Assembly: GCF_001975985.1 (NCBI RefSeq)
Contig: NZ_MTQF01000003.1
Coordinates: forward strand, 611,425-675,424
Direction of reading: 5' to 3'
Length of the DNA stretch: 64,000 bases
Source: [Flexibacter] sp. ATCC 35103
GTDB taxonomy: Bacteria; Bacteroidota; Bacteroidia; Flavobacteriales; Flavobacteriaceae
Position numbers and translations under genes: made by a program. The notes below the pieces were generated by a model. The model searched no databases. It saw only the letters and a list, made by a program, of their open reading frames with translations, and was not told the origin of the DNA. Shown one piece after another: positions 40,239-49,397 of this stretch; position 1 is the stretch's first letter; every line of letters starts with the position of its first letter.

Positions 40239-42002
40239 TTATACGATCTGTTTTTCTAATTCTGAAATTATCAGAACAGCTTTATCATAATCCTGCTGAA
40301 TTGAAGCGCTTGATGCCGGAGCATAACGTGCAAATTCACAGTTTTCTGTCAGGCTGATGAAATTTTGTACTGATTCTGGATTGGCATTTCTGGACACTAA
40401 TAATTCACGAATATTATCCTTACTCATTTCTGAAGTCTCGATATGCAATTTTGCTTTTAGGAAATTATGCATCGCTTTCTCCAAAGCAATATAAAATGGC
40501 TCTTTATTGTTCAGTTGTTTTTTAGCTTCAGATAAATATTTCTTCGCCAGTTTGTTGTTCATTCTAATTCGGTTTCCTGTTACGTCACCGTCAAGAGCTT
40601 CTTTTTTCTTCTTAGCCAGAATAATAATTGGCAGAATCACGAAAGGCATGAATAATAAAATATAATACAGATTAGAACCGTAAAAATCATTTTTAGCTAT
40701 TGCTACTAAAGTTGTTTTTGGTTTTATGTATTTAAATTGTTCTGTTTTCGAAATTATATTTTTAGATGCGCTTGCTGTTGCATTGGCCTCTGCCTGCATT
40801 GGTCCGTCTAAAACATCAACCATTATTTCTGATGAAGTAATAGTTTTATAAGAACCGGTACTTAAATCAAAATAAGAAAACTGCATTGGTTTTATTGCAT
40901 ATTTTCCTTTGTATTGAGGTACAATAGAATACTTGTCTGTAATTCTTCCTGACATTCCTGAAAGCGAAGTTGTCACTTGTTCATCATGAACCGGATCGTA
41001 CATTTCTAATGCATTTGGTACAACAGGTTTTGGCAAAGTAAACAATTTCATGTTTCCGCTTCCTGATGCGCTCACAACTAAATCCAGACTTTCTCCACTT
41101 TTAAGCGTCGTTTTAGATGGTGTAACAGTAAAATTAAATTTACCTACAGCACCACCAAATCCTTCTGGTTTAGTTGCTTCCGGAAGTGGTCTTACATTAA
41201 TAGTTTTAGCGCCGGCTGAAACAATTTTGTTATCATCTGTCAAGATCATCTGGCCATACATGTCACGACGATTTGAAGGCAATTGTACGCTAATATCTAA
41301 TGAAAGAGGCTCAATAGTTAATCTTCCTGATTTTTGAGGATATAAAATAGTCTTTTTCAGTATAACAAAATAACATCTTTGTCCTTGAAAAGTTCCCTCT
41401 TCGATAGAAAGTTGTTTAATATCTATATTCTGATTCCAGAAGTCATTATACTTTGGTTTCGCTAATTCTTTAAAACCGGTAACATTAATGTTGTTAAAGT
41501 ATAATTTGTAAACTACAGTTATAGGTTCATTTAAGTACGGACTTGTTTTAGAGATTTCGGCTACAAGGTTCAAAGTTTCATTAGGCACACCTTGCTGACC
41601 TTGCGGTCTGCTGTTATCATAAGGATCTCTTTCCTGGGCAACTGCATTTGTTACTACAACTTTTATAGGTTGTGTTTTATAAATTTGTCCGTTATATTCA
41701 ATAGAAGCCTGTTTAATAGAAAACGTTCCTTTTTGATTGGGCTGTAAGATATAAGAATATATTTTTTGAAAAGAGCTTCTTCCGTTTACCCACGACTGGC
41801 TTATTTGCTGACTTGGTCCGCCTACAACTCTAAAGCCGTCAAATGAAGGTTGGTCAAAGTTATCCCCATCAACATTCATGATGAAGTCAATACGTAATCT
41901 TTCGTTTACTCCAAGGGTATTTTTGCTTACTCTGGCTTCAAATTGAACTTGAGCCATAAGCCCTTGAAAAGTGAATAGTAATAGAATTAAATATCTTTTC
42001 AT
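40239..42002 (-). CDS. batD: BatD (oxygen-tolerance) protein
   Basis: A 587-residue BatD: a signal peptide (MKRYLILLLFTFQGLMAQ), several Ig-like beta domains through about residue 420, one membrane helix (YYILLFMPFVILPIIILA, about 440-458) and a cytosolic helical tail. The start VQFEARVSKNTLGVNERLRI is typical of the family. It is thought to form a periplasmic scaffold with BatA and BatB. Between batC and batE in the usual order. Confidence 0.9.
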   Translation of the reverse strand: MKRYLILLLFTFQGLMAQVQFEARVSKNTLGVNERLRIDFIMNVDGDNFDQPSFDGFRVVGGPSQQISQSWVNGRSSFQKIYSYILQPNQKGTFSIKQASIEYNGQIYKTQPIKVVVTNAVAQERDPYDNSRPQGQQGVPNETLNLVAEISKTSPYLNEPITVVYKLYFNNINVTGFKELAKPKYNDFWNQNIDIKQLSIEEGTFQGQRCYFVILKKTILYPQKSGRLTIEPLSLDISVQLPSNRRDMYGQMILTDDNKIVSAGAKTINVRPLPEATKPEGFGGAVGKFNFTVTPSKTTLKSGESLDLVVSASGSGNMKLFTLPKPVVPNALEMYDPVHDEQVTTSLSGMSGRITDKYSIVPQYKGKYAIKPMQFSYFDLSTGSYKTITSSEIMVDVLDGPMQAEANATASASKNIISKTEQFKYIKPKTTLVAIAKNDFYGSNLYYILLFMPFVILPIIILAKKKKEALDGDVTGNRIRMNNKLAKKYLSEAKKQLNNKEPFYIALEKAMHNFLKAKLHIETSEMSKDNIRELLVSRNANPESVQNFISLTENCEFARYAPASSASIQQDYDKAVLIISELEKQIV

Positions 42003-42135
42003 TAATTGTTTATCAGTTTTTGTTTAACTGTTTAATTGTTAACTTGTTTAATCGGTTTTTTTGCAGTTTTATTGTTTAGTCGTTTTTTTGTGCTCCGGAT
42101 TAACGGTCAAACGAATAAATGATTTAACCCAAAAA

Positions 42136-42906
42136 CTACCAGTCTTTTTCTGCTTTTCTAGGGTTTCCTTTTACTTTCTGAGCGTTTACTTTATCTTGAA
42201 TTTTCTTTTCTTCGTTGTTTACGGCATCTAATAAATTTTGAACGCGGTCTTTAGAAATTCCTCCAGGTTGTGGTTTTGGTTCTCCTTTGTTATCAGATTT
42301 ATCATCTTTCTTCGGATCATCTTTACCATCTTTTTTATCCTTGTCTTTATCGCCTTTGTCGTCCTTTTTATCTTTGTCCTTATCTTTATTTTTATCCTTG
42401 TCCTTGTCTTTATCTTTGTTTTTATCCTTGTCTTTGTCCTTATCCTTATTTTTATCTTTGTTTTTATCGTTTTTAGGCGGATTTTCTTTTAGTTTTTGTT
42501 TGGCGTAAGCATAATTATAACGCGTTTCATCATCAGTAGGATCATTTCGTAAAGCTTCTTTGTAGGCTTCAACGGCTTGCGTATAATTTTTTTCTTTCAT
42601 TAAAACATTCCCTAAATTGTGAAAAGCTTTATGTTTTTCTGGTCTTGTTTTAGCATTTTTTATGGCTTTTGCATAAGCGAATTTAGCTTCAGAAGCCTGG
42701 TTTTGTCTGTAGATGGTATTTCCTAAGTTATATGGAGCAGTTGCACGCTTTGAAAATTTTGATTCTGAAATTCTGTAATTAGCTTCAGCATCAACAAATT
42801 TATTCTGCTTATATTCTTCATTGGCATCAGGCAATGTCTTGTCTTTCTCCTGAGCCGAAACAGCTAAAGAAAACGTTAGTAAAATATAAAGAAGTAAATT
42901 TTTCAT
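42136..42906 (-). CDS. batC: BatC: TPR protein with a Lys/Asp repeat
   Basis: A 256-residue exported TPR protein (signal MKNLLLYILLTFSLAVSAQ; TPR units about 22-125 such as AFHNLGNVLMKEKNYTQAVEAYKEAL). From about residue 142 to 210 the chain is almost only K, D and N (repeats of KDKNKDKDKDKD), followed by a charged tail. The repeat DNA makes long but meaningless antisense frames. Repeat length is probably variable between strains. Typical BatC architecture. Confidence 0.87.
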   Translation of the reverse strand: MKNLLLYILLTFSLAVSAQEKDKTLPDANEEYKQNKFVDAEANYRISESKFSKRATAPYNLGNTIYRQNQASEAKFAYAKAIKNAKTRPEKHKAFHNLGNVLMKEKNYTQAVEAYKEALRNDPTDDETRYNYAYAKQKLKENPPKNDKNKDKNKDKDKDKDKNKDKDKDKDKNKDKDKDKKDDKGDKDKDKKDGKDDPKKDDKSDNKGEPKPQPGGISKDRVQNLLDAVNNEEKKIQDKVNAQKVKGNPRKAEKDW

Positions 42907-42983
42907 TCTAATTTTTTATGTTTTTAGTTTGCCACAAATAGGACCAATTATTTCTAATTCCGGATAATTAGTGGGTAACTTTA

Positions 42984-44018
42984 TTATTTCTTTTCGTTAA
43001 ATAAATTCAACTCTTTAATCCAATTCGTTTTTCTTTCCAGCAGGAAGATATCAATAAACAGCAATAAGAAACCAAAGCCAATAAACCACTGAAATTGTGA
43101 TTGAAAATCGGCCATTTGTGTAGCCTCAAATTCTGTTTTCTGGATGTTGTTTAACGCATTTTTGATATATTCTAAAACTTCCTTTGTGTTTCCGCCATAA
43201 ACATAACCGCCTTTTGTCGCTTTTGCAATGGTTGTTAAGCCTTCCTGATTTAGTTTTGTAATAACCGTTTGTCCGTTTTGATCTTTTTGATAGCTTTTGA
43301 TTACGCCATTTTCTCTTAACGGAATTGTACCTCCTTTTTCTGTTCCAACACCAATAGTGATGATTTTCATTCCCATTTTATTAGCTTCTTCAGCTGCTGC
43401 CGAAGCTCCTTCAGAATGATCTTCTCCATCAGAAATTAAGATTAATAATTTGCTGGTTTTACTTTTTTCATCAAAATAAGTCGATGATAATCTAATGGCT
43501 TCATCTAATGAAGTTCCTTGAGATGAAACCATATCCGGAGTCATACTTTGCAGGAACATTTTAGCAACACTATAATCTGATGTAATTGGCAAAACCGGGA
43601 AAGCACTTCCTGCATAAGCTACAATTCCTATTCTGTCGCTTCCTAAATTATTGATGATTTGCGAAACCAATTGTTTACTTTTTTCTAAACGGCTTGGTGC
43701 CACATCTTCGGCAAGCATACTTTTAGAAACGTCGACAGCAAAAACAATGTCAATTCCTTCACGTTTTACAGTTTCCATTTTAGTCCCAATCTTCGGATTT
43801 ACCAACCCAATAATTAAACAGGCAAGTGCCAAAAGGATTACTGATAATTTTAGCACAGGTTTAAAAACAGATCTTTCAGGACTTAGCCTTTTTACCATTT
43901 CTAAGTCACCAAATTCGCGCTGTTTTTTTCTTTTCCAATACATATTGAAAAGAAAAATACACACCAGAATTGGGAGTAATAATAAAAGATATAAATATTT
44001 TTTTTCGTCTAATTCCAT
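42984..44018 (-). CDS. batB: BatB: membrane vWA protein
   Basis: A 344-residue vWA protein with membrane helices at both ends (about 8-25 and 55-73 at the N-terminus, about 310-328 at the C-terminus). The MIDAS is DVSKSMLAED (about 92-101), with TSYSDVAK-like threonine and LISDGEDHSEG later. The vWA domain faces the periplasm. Adjacent to batA, with which it probably forms a complex. Confidence 0.92.
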   Translation of the reverse strand: MELDEKKYLYLLLLLPILVCIFLFNMYWKRKKQREFGDLEMVKRLSPERSVFKPVLKLSVILLALACLIIGLVNPKIGTKMETVKREGIDIVFAVDVSKSMLAEDVAPSRLEKSKQLVSQIINNLGSDRIGIVAYAGSAFPVLPITSDYSVAKMFLQSMTPDMVSSQGTSLDEAIRLSSTYFDEKSKTSKLLILISDGEDHSEGASAAAEEANKMGMKIITIGVGTEKGGTIPLRENGVIKSYQKDQNGQTVITKLNQEGLTTIAKATKGGYVYGGNTKEVLEYIKNALNNIQKTEFEATQMADFQSQFQWFIGFGFLLLFIDIFLLERKTNWIKELNLFNEKK

Positions 44019-44092
44019 TTTTTAATTCTAGTTTTCAGTTTTCAGTGGCAGTTTTCAGTGGGTAGCTGATAACTGTGACTGAGACTAAAATA

Positions 44093-45094
44093 TTATATAA
44101 AGCTTCTGTAAACCGTATTTCTTAAACCTACTTCTAACAATAACAAAAATGCTGCTAGTAAAACAAAACCTCGGTATTTTTCGTCGTAATCGTAGAATTT
44201 TAATTCCTGGATTTCAGTAGTCTCTAATTTATTAATTGCATTATATATTTCTGCTAATCGATCGTTACTTGTTGCTCTAAAATAAGTTCCATCGGTTTTA
44301 CGCGCAATATTTTTCATTAATTGTTCGTCGATTTCAACTTTCTGCATTTTATATAAAAAACCTCCGTTTGGCGCATACGCGTATGGAGACGCAGCCATTC
44401 CGTTAGTACCAATACCAATTGTGTAAACTTTTATTCCGTATTGTTTTGCAATGTCTGATGCTGTTTCAGGTTCGATAAAACCGGCATTATTAACACCATC
44501 TGTCATCAAGATAATAACCCGGCTTTTTGCTTTGCTATCTTTTAAACGGTTTACGGCGGTTGCTAATCCCATCCCAATTCCGGTTCCGTCTTGTAAAACC
44601 GTATCGTATTTAATGCTTTTTATGGCTTCAAGAATAATCGCTTTATCACTTGTAACCGGCGTTTTGGTATAAGCTTCAGATGCGTACAAAACCAATCCAA
44701 CTCTGTCATTAGGTCTTTCGCCAACAAAATCTGCGGCAACTCTTTTTAAAGCTTCCATACGGTTTGGCTTTAAATCTTTTGCCAGCATACTTCCTGAAAC
44801 GTCTATTGCAAGAACAATATCAATTCCTTTTGTTGTTTTAGTCTGACTGCTAATATCTACGGTTCTAGGTCTTGCCAATGCTATAATTAAAGAGCTTAAT
44901 CCTAAAATTCTAAAAACATATAAAGCAGGTTTTAATTTTGTTAAAAGCGATTCGCTGTTTTTAAAACCCTGAGTTGAACTCATTTTTAAAGTAGCCGATT
45001 GCTGGTTGCGTTTCCAGAAAAACCAAGCGATTGCAATTGGAATTAATAGAAATAACCAAAAGAATTCTGGATTTAAAAAAGTTATCTTTCCCAT
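44093..45094 (-). CDS. batA: BatA: membrane vWA protein
   Basis: A 333-residue vWA protein homologous to BatB, with N-terminal membrane helices (about 9-26 and 55-75), MIDAS AIDVSGSMLAKDLKP, LMTDGVNNAGF later in the domain, and a C-terminal helix (about 308-324). It shares a one-base overlap with the gene upstream, so it is translated within the Bat operon. Confidence 0.93.
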   Translation of the reverse strand: MGKITFLNPEFFWLFLLIPIAIAWFFWKRNQQSATLKMSSTQGFKNSESLLTKLKPALYVFRILGLSSLIIALARPRTVDISSQTKTTKGIDIVLAIDVSGSMLAKDLKPNRMEALKRVAADFVGERPNDRVGLVLYASEAYTKTPVTSDKAIILEAIKSIKYDTVLQDGTGIGMGLATAVNRLKDSKAKSRVIILMTDGVNNAGFIEPETASDIAKQYGIKVYTIGIGTNGMAASPYAYAPNGGFLYKMQKVEIDEQLMKNIARKTDGTYFRATSNDRLAEIYNAINKLETTEIQELKFYDYDEKYRGFVLLAAFLLLLEVGLRNTVYRSFI

Positions 45095-46728
45095 TAGTTG
45101 CTCGCTTTTCTAAGTTCAACAGAATTTAAAATCCTGGTTGTAATATCATTGGCATAAGTATCACCTTCTTCGTGTAAAATCATAATTTGCTGTAATCCCT
45201 GATCTTGTTTAAACAGTAAAAGTTCATAATAAGCCTTTGTACTTGTTTTGTCAACAGGGTTAAAAACGGTCATTGTTCCGTATCCTTTTACACCCTGAAT
45301 ACCTGCACTAGTTTGAAAATCTTCTTGTTTTACAATAATATTTTGTCCGCCCTGTGCTTCGATAACTTTTAGGGAACCTTCTAATGCTTTTGCTAAATCT
45401 ATATCTGTTGGGGTTTTAAATTTACTGGTTGAAACGGTTACGTAAAAATTACCAACCATACTTCCATACGTAAAAAGCTGCATTTCTTTTATTAAAGCCA
45501 TGGTTTCTTTAGGAAGTACTTTTAGAGCATCCATTCGTTTTAAAACCTTTGGAGTTTCAATCACAATACCTGGATTTCCGTATTCACTTTTTACCCATTC
45601 GCCTTCTAATAATTCTTTAGAAGGATGACCAATAAGATTGTCTTTTACGTATTTAAAACCTTTCGTAGCAATAAAGAATGCGGTTGTAGCGATGAATAAA
45701 AACAAAACAGTTCCAACAGCAATAGCAATTCGTTTATTGCGTTTTTTAAGCAGCTGAAGTTTTATTTGTTTTTGTCTTTGTGCTTCGTTCAATAATTGAT
45801 CTTCTTCTTCAGCCGGAACTTCAGTTGGGATCGCATTATCAAGCGTAAGAATTACTCTTTGAATTTTATTTCTGTCTTCAGTAATTTCAAATTCTAAAGG
45901 TTTAGATTTAGCAAATTTTACTAAATCCGCCTGACGTAAAACACGCTCAAGATTCTCTACAGTTTCAGGAGTAAGTGTCATCTTTTTCTTGGTAGAAGCC
46001 AATCGTATCGCCTGAATCAATTCAGATGTTGTGCTTTCCATAGCCGGAATATGAATCGCTTCTTCGATATAATTACGGGCAATATCAGTCAGTTCACTGT
46101 AGTATTCCTTAATTTCACCTTTCTGAACCAATTCTTTTTGTTCCAGATTGTTCAGTAAACTTGTCGCTTTTTCGATAGGAGTTTTATAAACTTCTTCTTC
46201 AATTTTTTTCTTTTGACATTTTTTAACATACCAATATACGAAAGCTCCAATTGTAAGAATTACAACTACAATTAAAAGGTAAAACCACCAATCGCTAATA
46301 CCGCTGTCTACAACAGTAATATCTTTGATGTCGTACATTTTTTGTTGTAAAGTATCCACTTTTACATTCGCAACTTCAACACGAATAGAATCAGTTTGAT
46401 AAGGTTTTTTATCGATTAAGATCTGAATACTCGGAATTACGTATTTTCCGGAATCAAATTGCGTTAAACCATATTTTTTGATCAATTCATAAGTATCATT
46501 TTTCTTCACGGTATCAATTGGATACGATTGAATTACTTCAAGCTGACCAATGTTTTTTAGTTTAGGAAAAACAACCTTAGATTTTGAACTGACAACCGTT
46601 TTAAGCGTTAACTTAAATTCTGCCCCAATTTTATTTTTTGTGGTATCAATGCTCGTCTCTACTTGTTTTTGCTGGGCAAAAATAGAAGAGGAAAGTAAAA
46701 ATAAAAATATGTAAAACTTTAATTTCAT
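45094..46728 (-). CDS. Bat-operon membrane protein with DUF4381-like region
   Basis: A 544-residue protein: signal peptide (MKLKFYIFLFLLSSSIFAQ), an Ig-like periplasmic domain (20-140), a membrane helix (about 148-168) and a helical cytosolic part (about 180-300) that resembles DUF4381 proteins of Bat loci (KEYYSELTDIARNYIEEA). A second membrane helix (about 337-355) and an extra C-terminal periplasmic domain follow. The added C-terminal domain is unusual for DUF4381 proteins; it may be a fusion. It belongs between DUF58 and batA in standard loci. Confidence 0.83.
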   Translation of the reverse strand: MKLKFYIFLFLLSSSIFAQQKQVETSIDTTKNKIGAEFKLTLKTVVSSKSKVVFPKLKNIGQLEVIQSYPIDTVKKNDTYELIKKYGLTQFDSGKYVIPSIQILIDKKPYQTDSIRVEVANVKVDTLQQKMYDIKDITVVDSGISDWWFYLLIVVVILTIGAFVYWYVKKCQKKKIEEEVYKTPIEKATSLLNNLEQKELVQKGEIKEYYSELTDIARNYIEEAIHIPAMESTTSELIQAIRLASTKKKMTLTPETVENLERVLRQADLVKFAKSKPLEFEITEDRNKIQRVILTLDNAIPTEVPAEEEDQLLNEAQRQKQIKLQLLKKRNKRIAIAVGTVLFLFIATTAFFIATKGFKYVKDNLIGHPSKELLEGEWVKSEYGNPGIVIETPKVLKRMDALKVLPKETMALIKEMQLFTYGSMVGNFYVTVSTSKFKTPTDIDLAKALEGSLKVIEAQGGQNIIVKQEDFQTSAGIQGVKGYGTMTVFNPVDKTSTKAYYELLLFKQDQGLQQIMILHEEGDTYANDITTRILNSVELRKASN

Positions 46729-46745
46729 TATGATTAACGATTGAA

Positions 46746-47210
46746 GATTAACGATTTTTGATTTCAGATTTTATGATGAAAATAAAATTTTAATCTTTTG
46801 TTTTTTTATGAATTATTTTTTGATGTTTTAATGCTTGAAACAAATATTGATATTAATTCATTGACTTCTGTTTTGGCTTTTGACAAATTTTGTAAATCTG
46901 TCGATAAATTTGCTTTCTCAATTATTTTTAAGCAAACAAAAGTTTCTCTTAGCTCCTTTAAACAAATTCCCATTTTATGAATAAAATCTTTTTTGCTTTC
47001 TGCGCTTTGTGCTTCACCATAATTCAAGGCGGGCGACGTACTTGATCGAGTTATTTGACCTAATAAATGATTTCCGGCGTAATTTTTTTCAAATTTAAAA
47101 GTTAATAGAATTATGCTTGCAGCAAAATCAATTAATCTATTTTCCAATTCTTGTTTATTCATTTTCTAGTTTTAATTATCACCTCCATCATAAATCAAAA
47201 ATCGTTAATC
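46746..47210. mobile_element. Inverted-repeat-flanked cassette in the Bat operon
   Basis: GATTAACGATTTTTGATTT (46746-46764) and its exact reverse complement (47192-47210) flank the four-helix-bundle gene, with further partial repeats (TGATTAACGATTGAAGATTA at 46731-46750). The cassette separates the DUF58 gene from the DUF4381-like gene, which are normally adjacent, and keeps the operon orientation. Confidence 0.6.
46806..47162 (-). CDS. Four-helix-bundle (23S rRNA IVS-type) protein
   Basis: A 118-residue protein of the four-helix-bundle family first found in intervening sequences of bacterial 23S rRNA and related to the accessory Avd protein of diversity-generating retroelements. Typical words are RLIDFAASIILLTFKF, GNHLLGQITRSSTSPALNYGE and ECLKELRETFVCLKII-like helices (here GICLKELRETFVCLKII). 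Its role is unclear; nucleic-acid binding is likely. It sits inside the Bat operon between inverted repeats and is probably a mobile passenger. Confidence 0.88.
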   Translation of the reverse strand: MNKQELENRLIDFAASIILLTFKFEKNYAGNHLLGQITRSSTSPALNYGEAQSAESKKDFIHKMGICLKELRETFVCLKIIEKANLSTDLQNLSKAKTEVNELISIFVSSIKTSKNNS

Positions 47211-47225
47211 TAAATTCTTAAATCA

Positions 47226-48089
47226 TTATCTTGATTTGAAATACCCTAATAATTTCGTCACGTAATTTTCGTCGACTCTTGTGTTTACGACTCCTGCTCC
47301 GGATTTACTGAAAATATCTTTGAAATAATTTACTCTTTCCTGATAGTGTTTTTCGTAATTCATTCTCACGGTTTTTGACCCGGTATCGACTAATTGAATT
47401 TTTCCGGTTTCAGCATCAAGCATTGTTACCATTCCTAAATTCGGGATTTTTTCTTCACGAATATCATAAACCCTAACGCCTGTAATATCATGTTTTTTAG
47501 AAGCAATCTTTAAAGTTTGCTCATAATTCTCAGACATAAAATCAGAAATAACGAAAACAATCGCTTTCTTTTTCTGAGTTCCTGACAAGAATTTCAGAGC
47601 AGCTCCAACATCTGTTTTTTGACTTTTTGGTTCAAATTCGATTAATTCACGAATGATTCTCAAAACGTGTGAACGGCCTTTTTTGGGTGGAATATACAAT
47701 TCGACATTATCAGAAAATAATATTAAACCAATTTTGTCATTGTTTTGTGTAGCCGAAAAAGCCATCGTTGCCGCAATTTCGGTGACGATGTCTTTTTTAA
47801 ACTGACTTTTTGAACCAAAACCCTCAGAACCCGAAATATCAACCATTAAAACCATGGTTAATTCGCGTTCTTCTTCAAAAACTTTTACGTGGGCTTCGTT
47901 ATAGCGTGCAGTAACATTCCAATCGATATTACGAATGTCATCGCCATATTGGTATTGACGTACTTCACTAAAAGTCATCCCTCGTCCTTTAAATGAAGAG
48001 TGGTATTCTCCCGAAAAGATGTGATTACTCAGTCTTTTGGTTTTGATTTCTATTTTCCGTACTTTTTTTAAAAGCTCTTTTGTATCCAT
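47226..48089 (-). CDS. DUF58 domain protein of the Bat operon
   Basis: A 287-residue DUF58 protein with the signature GRGMTFSEVRQYQYGDD followed by IRNIDWNVTAR (about 31-60), and a vWA-like MIDAS at VDISGSEGFGS. DUF58 proteins partner MoxR AAA+ ATPases. Here the moxR gene is 80 bp upstream, with a short dispersed inverted repeat in the gap. Confidence 0.93.
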   Translation of the reverse strand: MDTKELLKKVRKIEIKTKRLSNHIFSGEYHSSFKGRGMTFSEVRQYQYGDDIRNIDWNVTARYNEAHVKVFEEERELTMVLMVDISGSEGFGSKSQFKKDIVTEIAATMAFSATQNNDKIGLILFSDNVELYIPPKKGRSHVLRIIRELIEFEPKSQKTDVGAALKFLSGTQKKKAIVFVISDFMSENYEQTLKIASKKHDITGVRVYDIREEKIPNLGMVTMLDAETGKIQLVDTGSKTVRMNYEKHYQERVNYFKDIFSKSGAGVVNTRVDENYVTKLLGYFKSR

Positions 48090-48111
48090 TTTATTTGTTT
48101 AAAGTTTAAAA

Positions 48112-48156
48112 GTTTCAAGTTTCAAGTTTGCTTTACAACAACCTGAAACTTGAAAC
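48112..48156. repeat. GTTTCAAGTTTCAAG dispersed inverted repeat
   Basis: GTTTCAAGTTTCAAGTTT (48112-48129) and AACCTGAAACTTGAAAC (48140-48156) pair imperfectly in the moxR-DUF58 gap. Same family as the repeats at 4840-4998. Confidence 0.65.
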
Positions 48157-48169
48157 ATTAAACAAATTT

Positions 48170-49174
48170 TTAAGGTACTTCAATCTCGTTTACGATTTTG
48201 TTGATAATGTCTACAGAAGTAATATTTTCGGCTTCAGCCTCATATGTTATCCCAACTCTGTGACGTAAAACATCATGTACAACAGCACGAACATCTTCTG
48301 GGATTACATATCCACGACGTTTGATAAAAGCGTAACATTTTGCTGCATTAGCTAAATTGATACTTCCACGTGGTGATGCTCCAAAACTAATAAGAGGTTT
48401 TAAGTCGGCTAGTTTGTACTTCTCTGGATAACGAGTAGCAAATATGATATCTAAGATATATTTTTCGATTTTTTCGTCCATGTATACTTCACGCACCGCT
48501 TCTTGTGCACGTAAAATTTGTTCTACAGAAACAACAGGATTTACTTTTTCGTAAGATCCTTTTAAGTTTTGACGAATTACAAAACGTTCTTCGTCAATTT
48601 TTGGGTAATCAATTACTGTTTTAAGCATGAAACGGTCCACTTGCGCTTCAGGAAGTTGATATGTTCCTTCTTGCTCCACCGGGTTTTGAGTTGCAAGTAC
48701 TAAAAACGGACGATCAAGTTTAAAAGTTGTGTCGCCAATTGTTACTTGTTTTTCCTGCATTGCCTCTAAAAGTGCTGACTGAACCTTTGCCGGAGCACGG
48801 TTAATCTCATCGGCAAGGACGAAATTAGCGAAGATTGGCCCTTTTTTAATTGAGAATTCGTTTGCTTTGATGTTATAAATCATCGTTCCAACGACATCGG
48901 CAGGTAATAAGTCGGGAGTAAACTGAATACGGCTGAACGAACCTTGCACTGCTTGTGACAGAGTATTTATCGCTAAAGTTTTGGCTAATCCCGGAACACC
49001 TTCAAGCAAAATATGTCCTTGTCCAAGAAGTCCAATTAATAAACGCTCGACCATATGTTTCTGGCCCACAATAACTTTGTTCATTTCCATTGTAAGAAGG
49101 TCTATAAAAGCACTTTCTCTTTCAATTTTTTCATTTATCGCTCTAATGTCTAAAGTCGTTGTATTTTCTTCCAT
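48170..49174 (-). CDS. moxR: MoxR family AAA+ ATPase
   Basis: A 334-residue MoxR ATPase. Walker A GVPGLAKTLA (59-68), Walker B NFVLADEINRAP (about 120-131), sensor ATQNPVEQEGTYQLPEAQ, and the C-terminal lid with FGASPRGSI. It starts the Bat operon and probably remodels or activates complexes built from the DUF58 and vWA proteins. Upstream, minus-strand TCAATTTG near 49233-49240 is a one-mismatch -7 box. Confidence 0.96.
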   Translation of the reverse strand: MEENTTTLDIRAINEKIERESAFIDLLTMEMNKVIVGQKHMVERLLIGLLGQGHILLEGVPGLAKTLAINTLSQAVQGSFSRIQFTPDLLPADVVGTMIYNIKANEFSIKKGPIFANFVLADEINRAPAKVQSALLEAMQEKQVTIGDTTFKLDRPFLVLATQNPVEQEGTYQLPEAQVDRFMLKTVIDYPKIDEERFVIRQNLKGSYEKVNPVVSVEQILRAQEAVREVYMDEKIEKYILDIIFATRYPEKYKLADLKPLISFGASPRGSINLANAAKCYAFIKRRGYVIPEDVRAVVHDVLRHRVGITYEAEAENITSVDIINKIVNEIEVP

Positions 49175-49397
49175 ATAAATATTTTTAAAACCTTTTTAAA
49201 ACGGTGATTTCTATGCGTAGCTTTTGAGAGTGCAAATTGAATATTTTTTGAGAAGTAAGATGTTAAAGAATGGTTAAAACTTCGACCAATGACCTAATTT
49301 TAAGGACTAATTGTGAATCTATTTTTATATTTTTAAGAACTTTGATGATTATGTTTTAGAAAAGCATATTTATTACCAAAAATAACGCAATAAAACC

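Noticed and set aside
42300..42470. CRISPR array or tandem satellite
   Set aside because: The repeat is a coding low-complexity tract without spacers.
42238..42508. Three overlapping plus-strand open frames rich in F/L/S or Y/P
   Set aside because: They are antisense shadows of the KDKN repeat in batC, with no start context or promoter.
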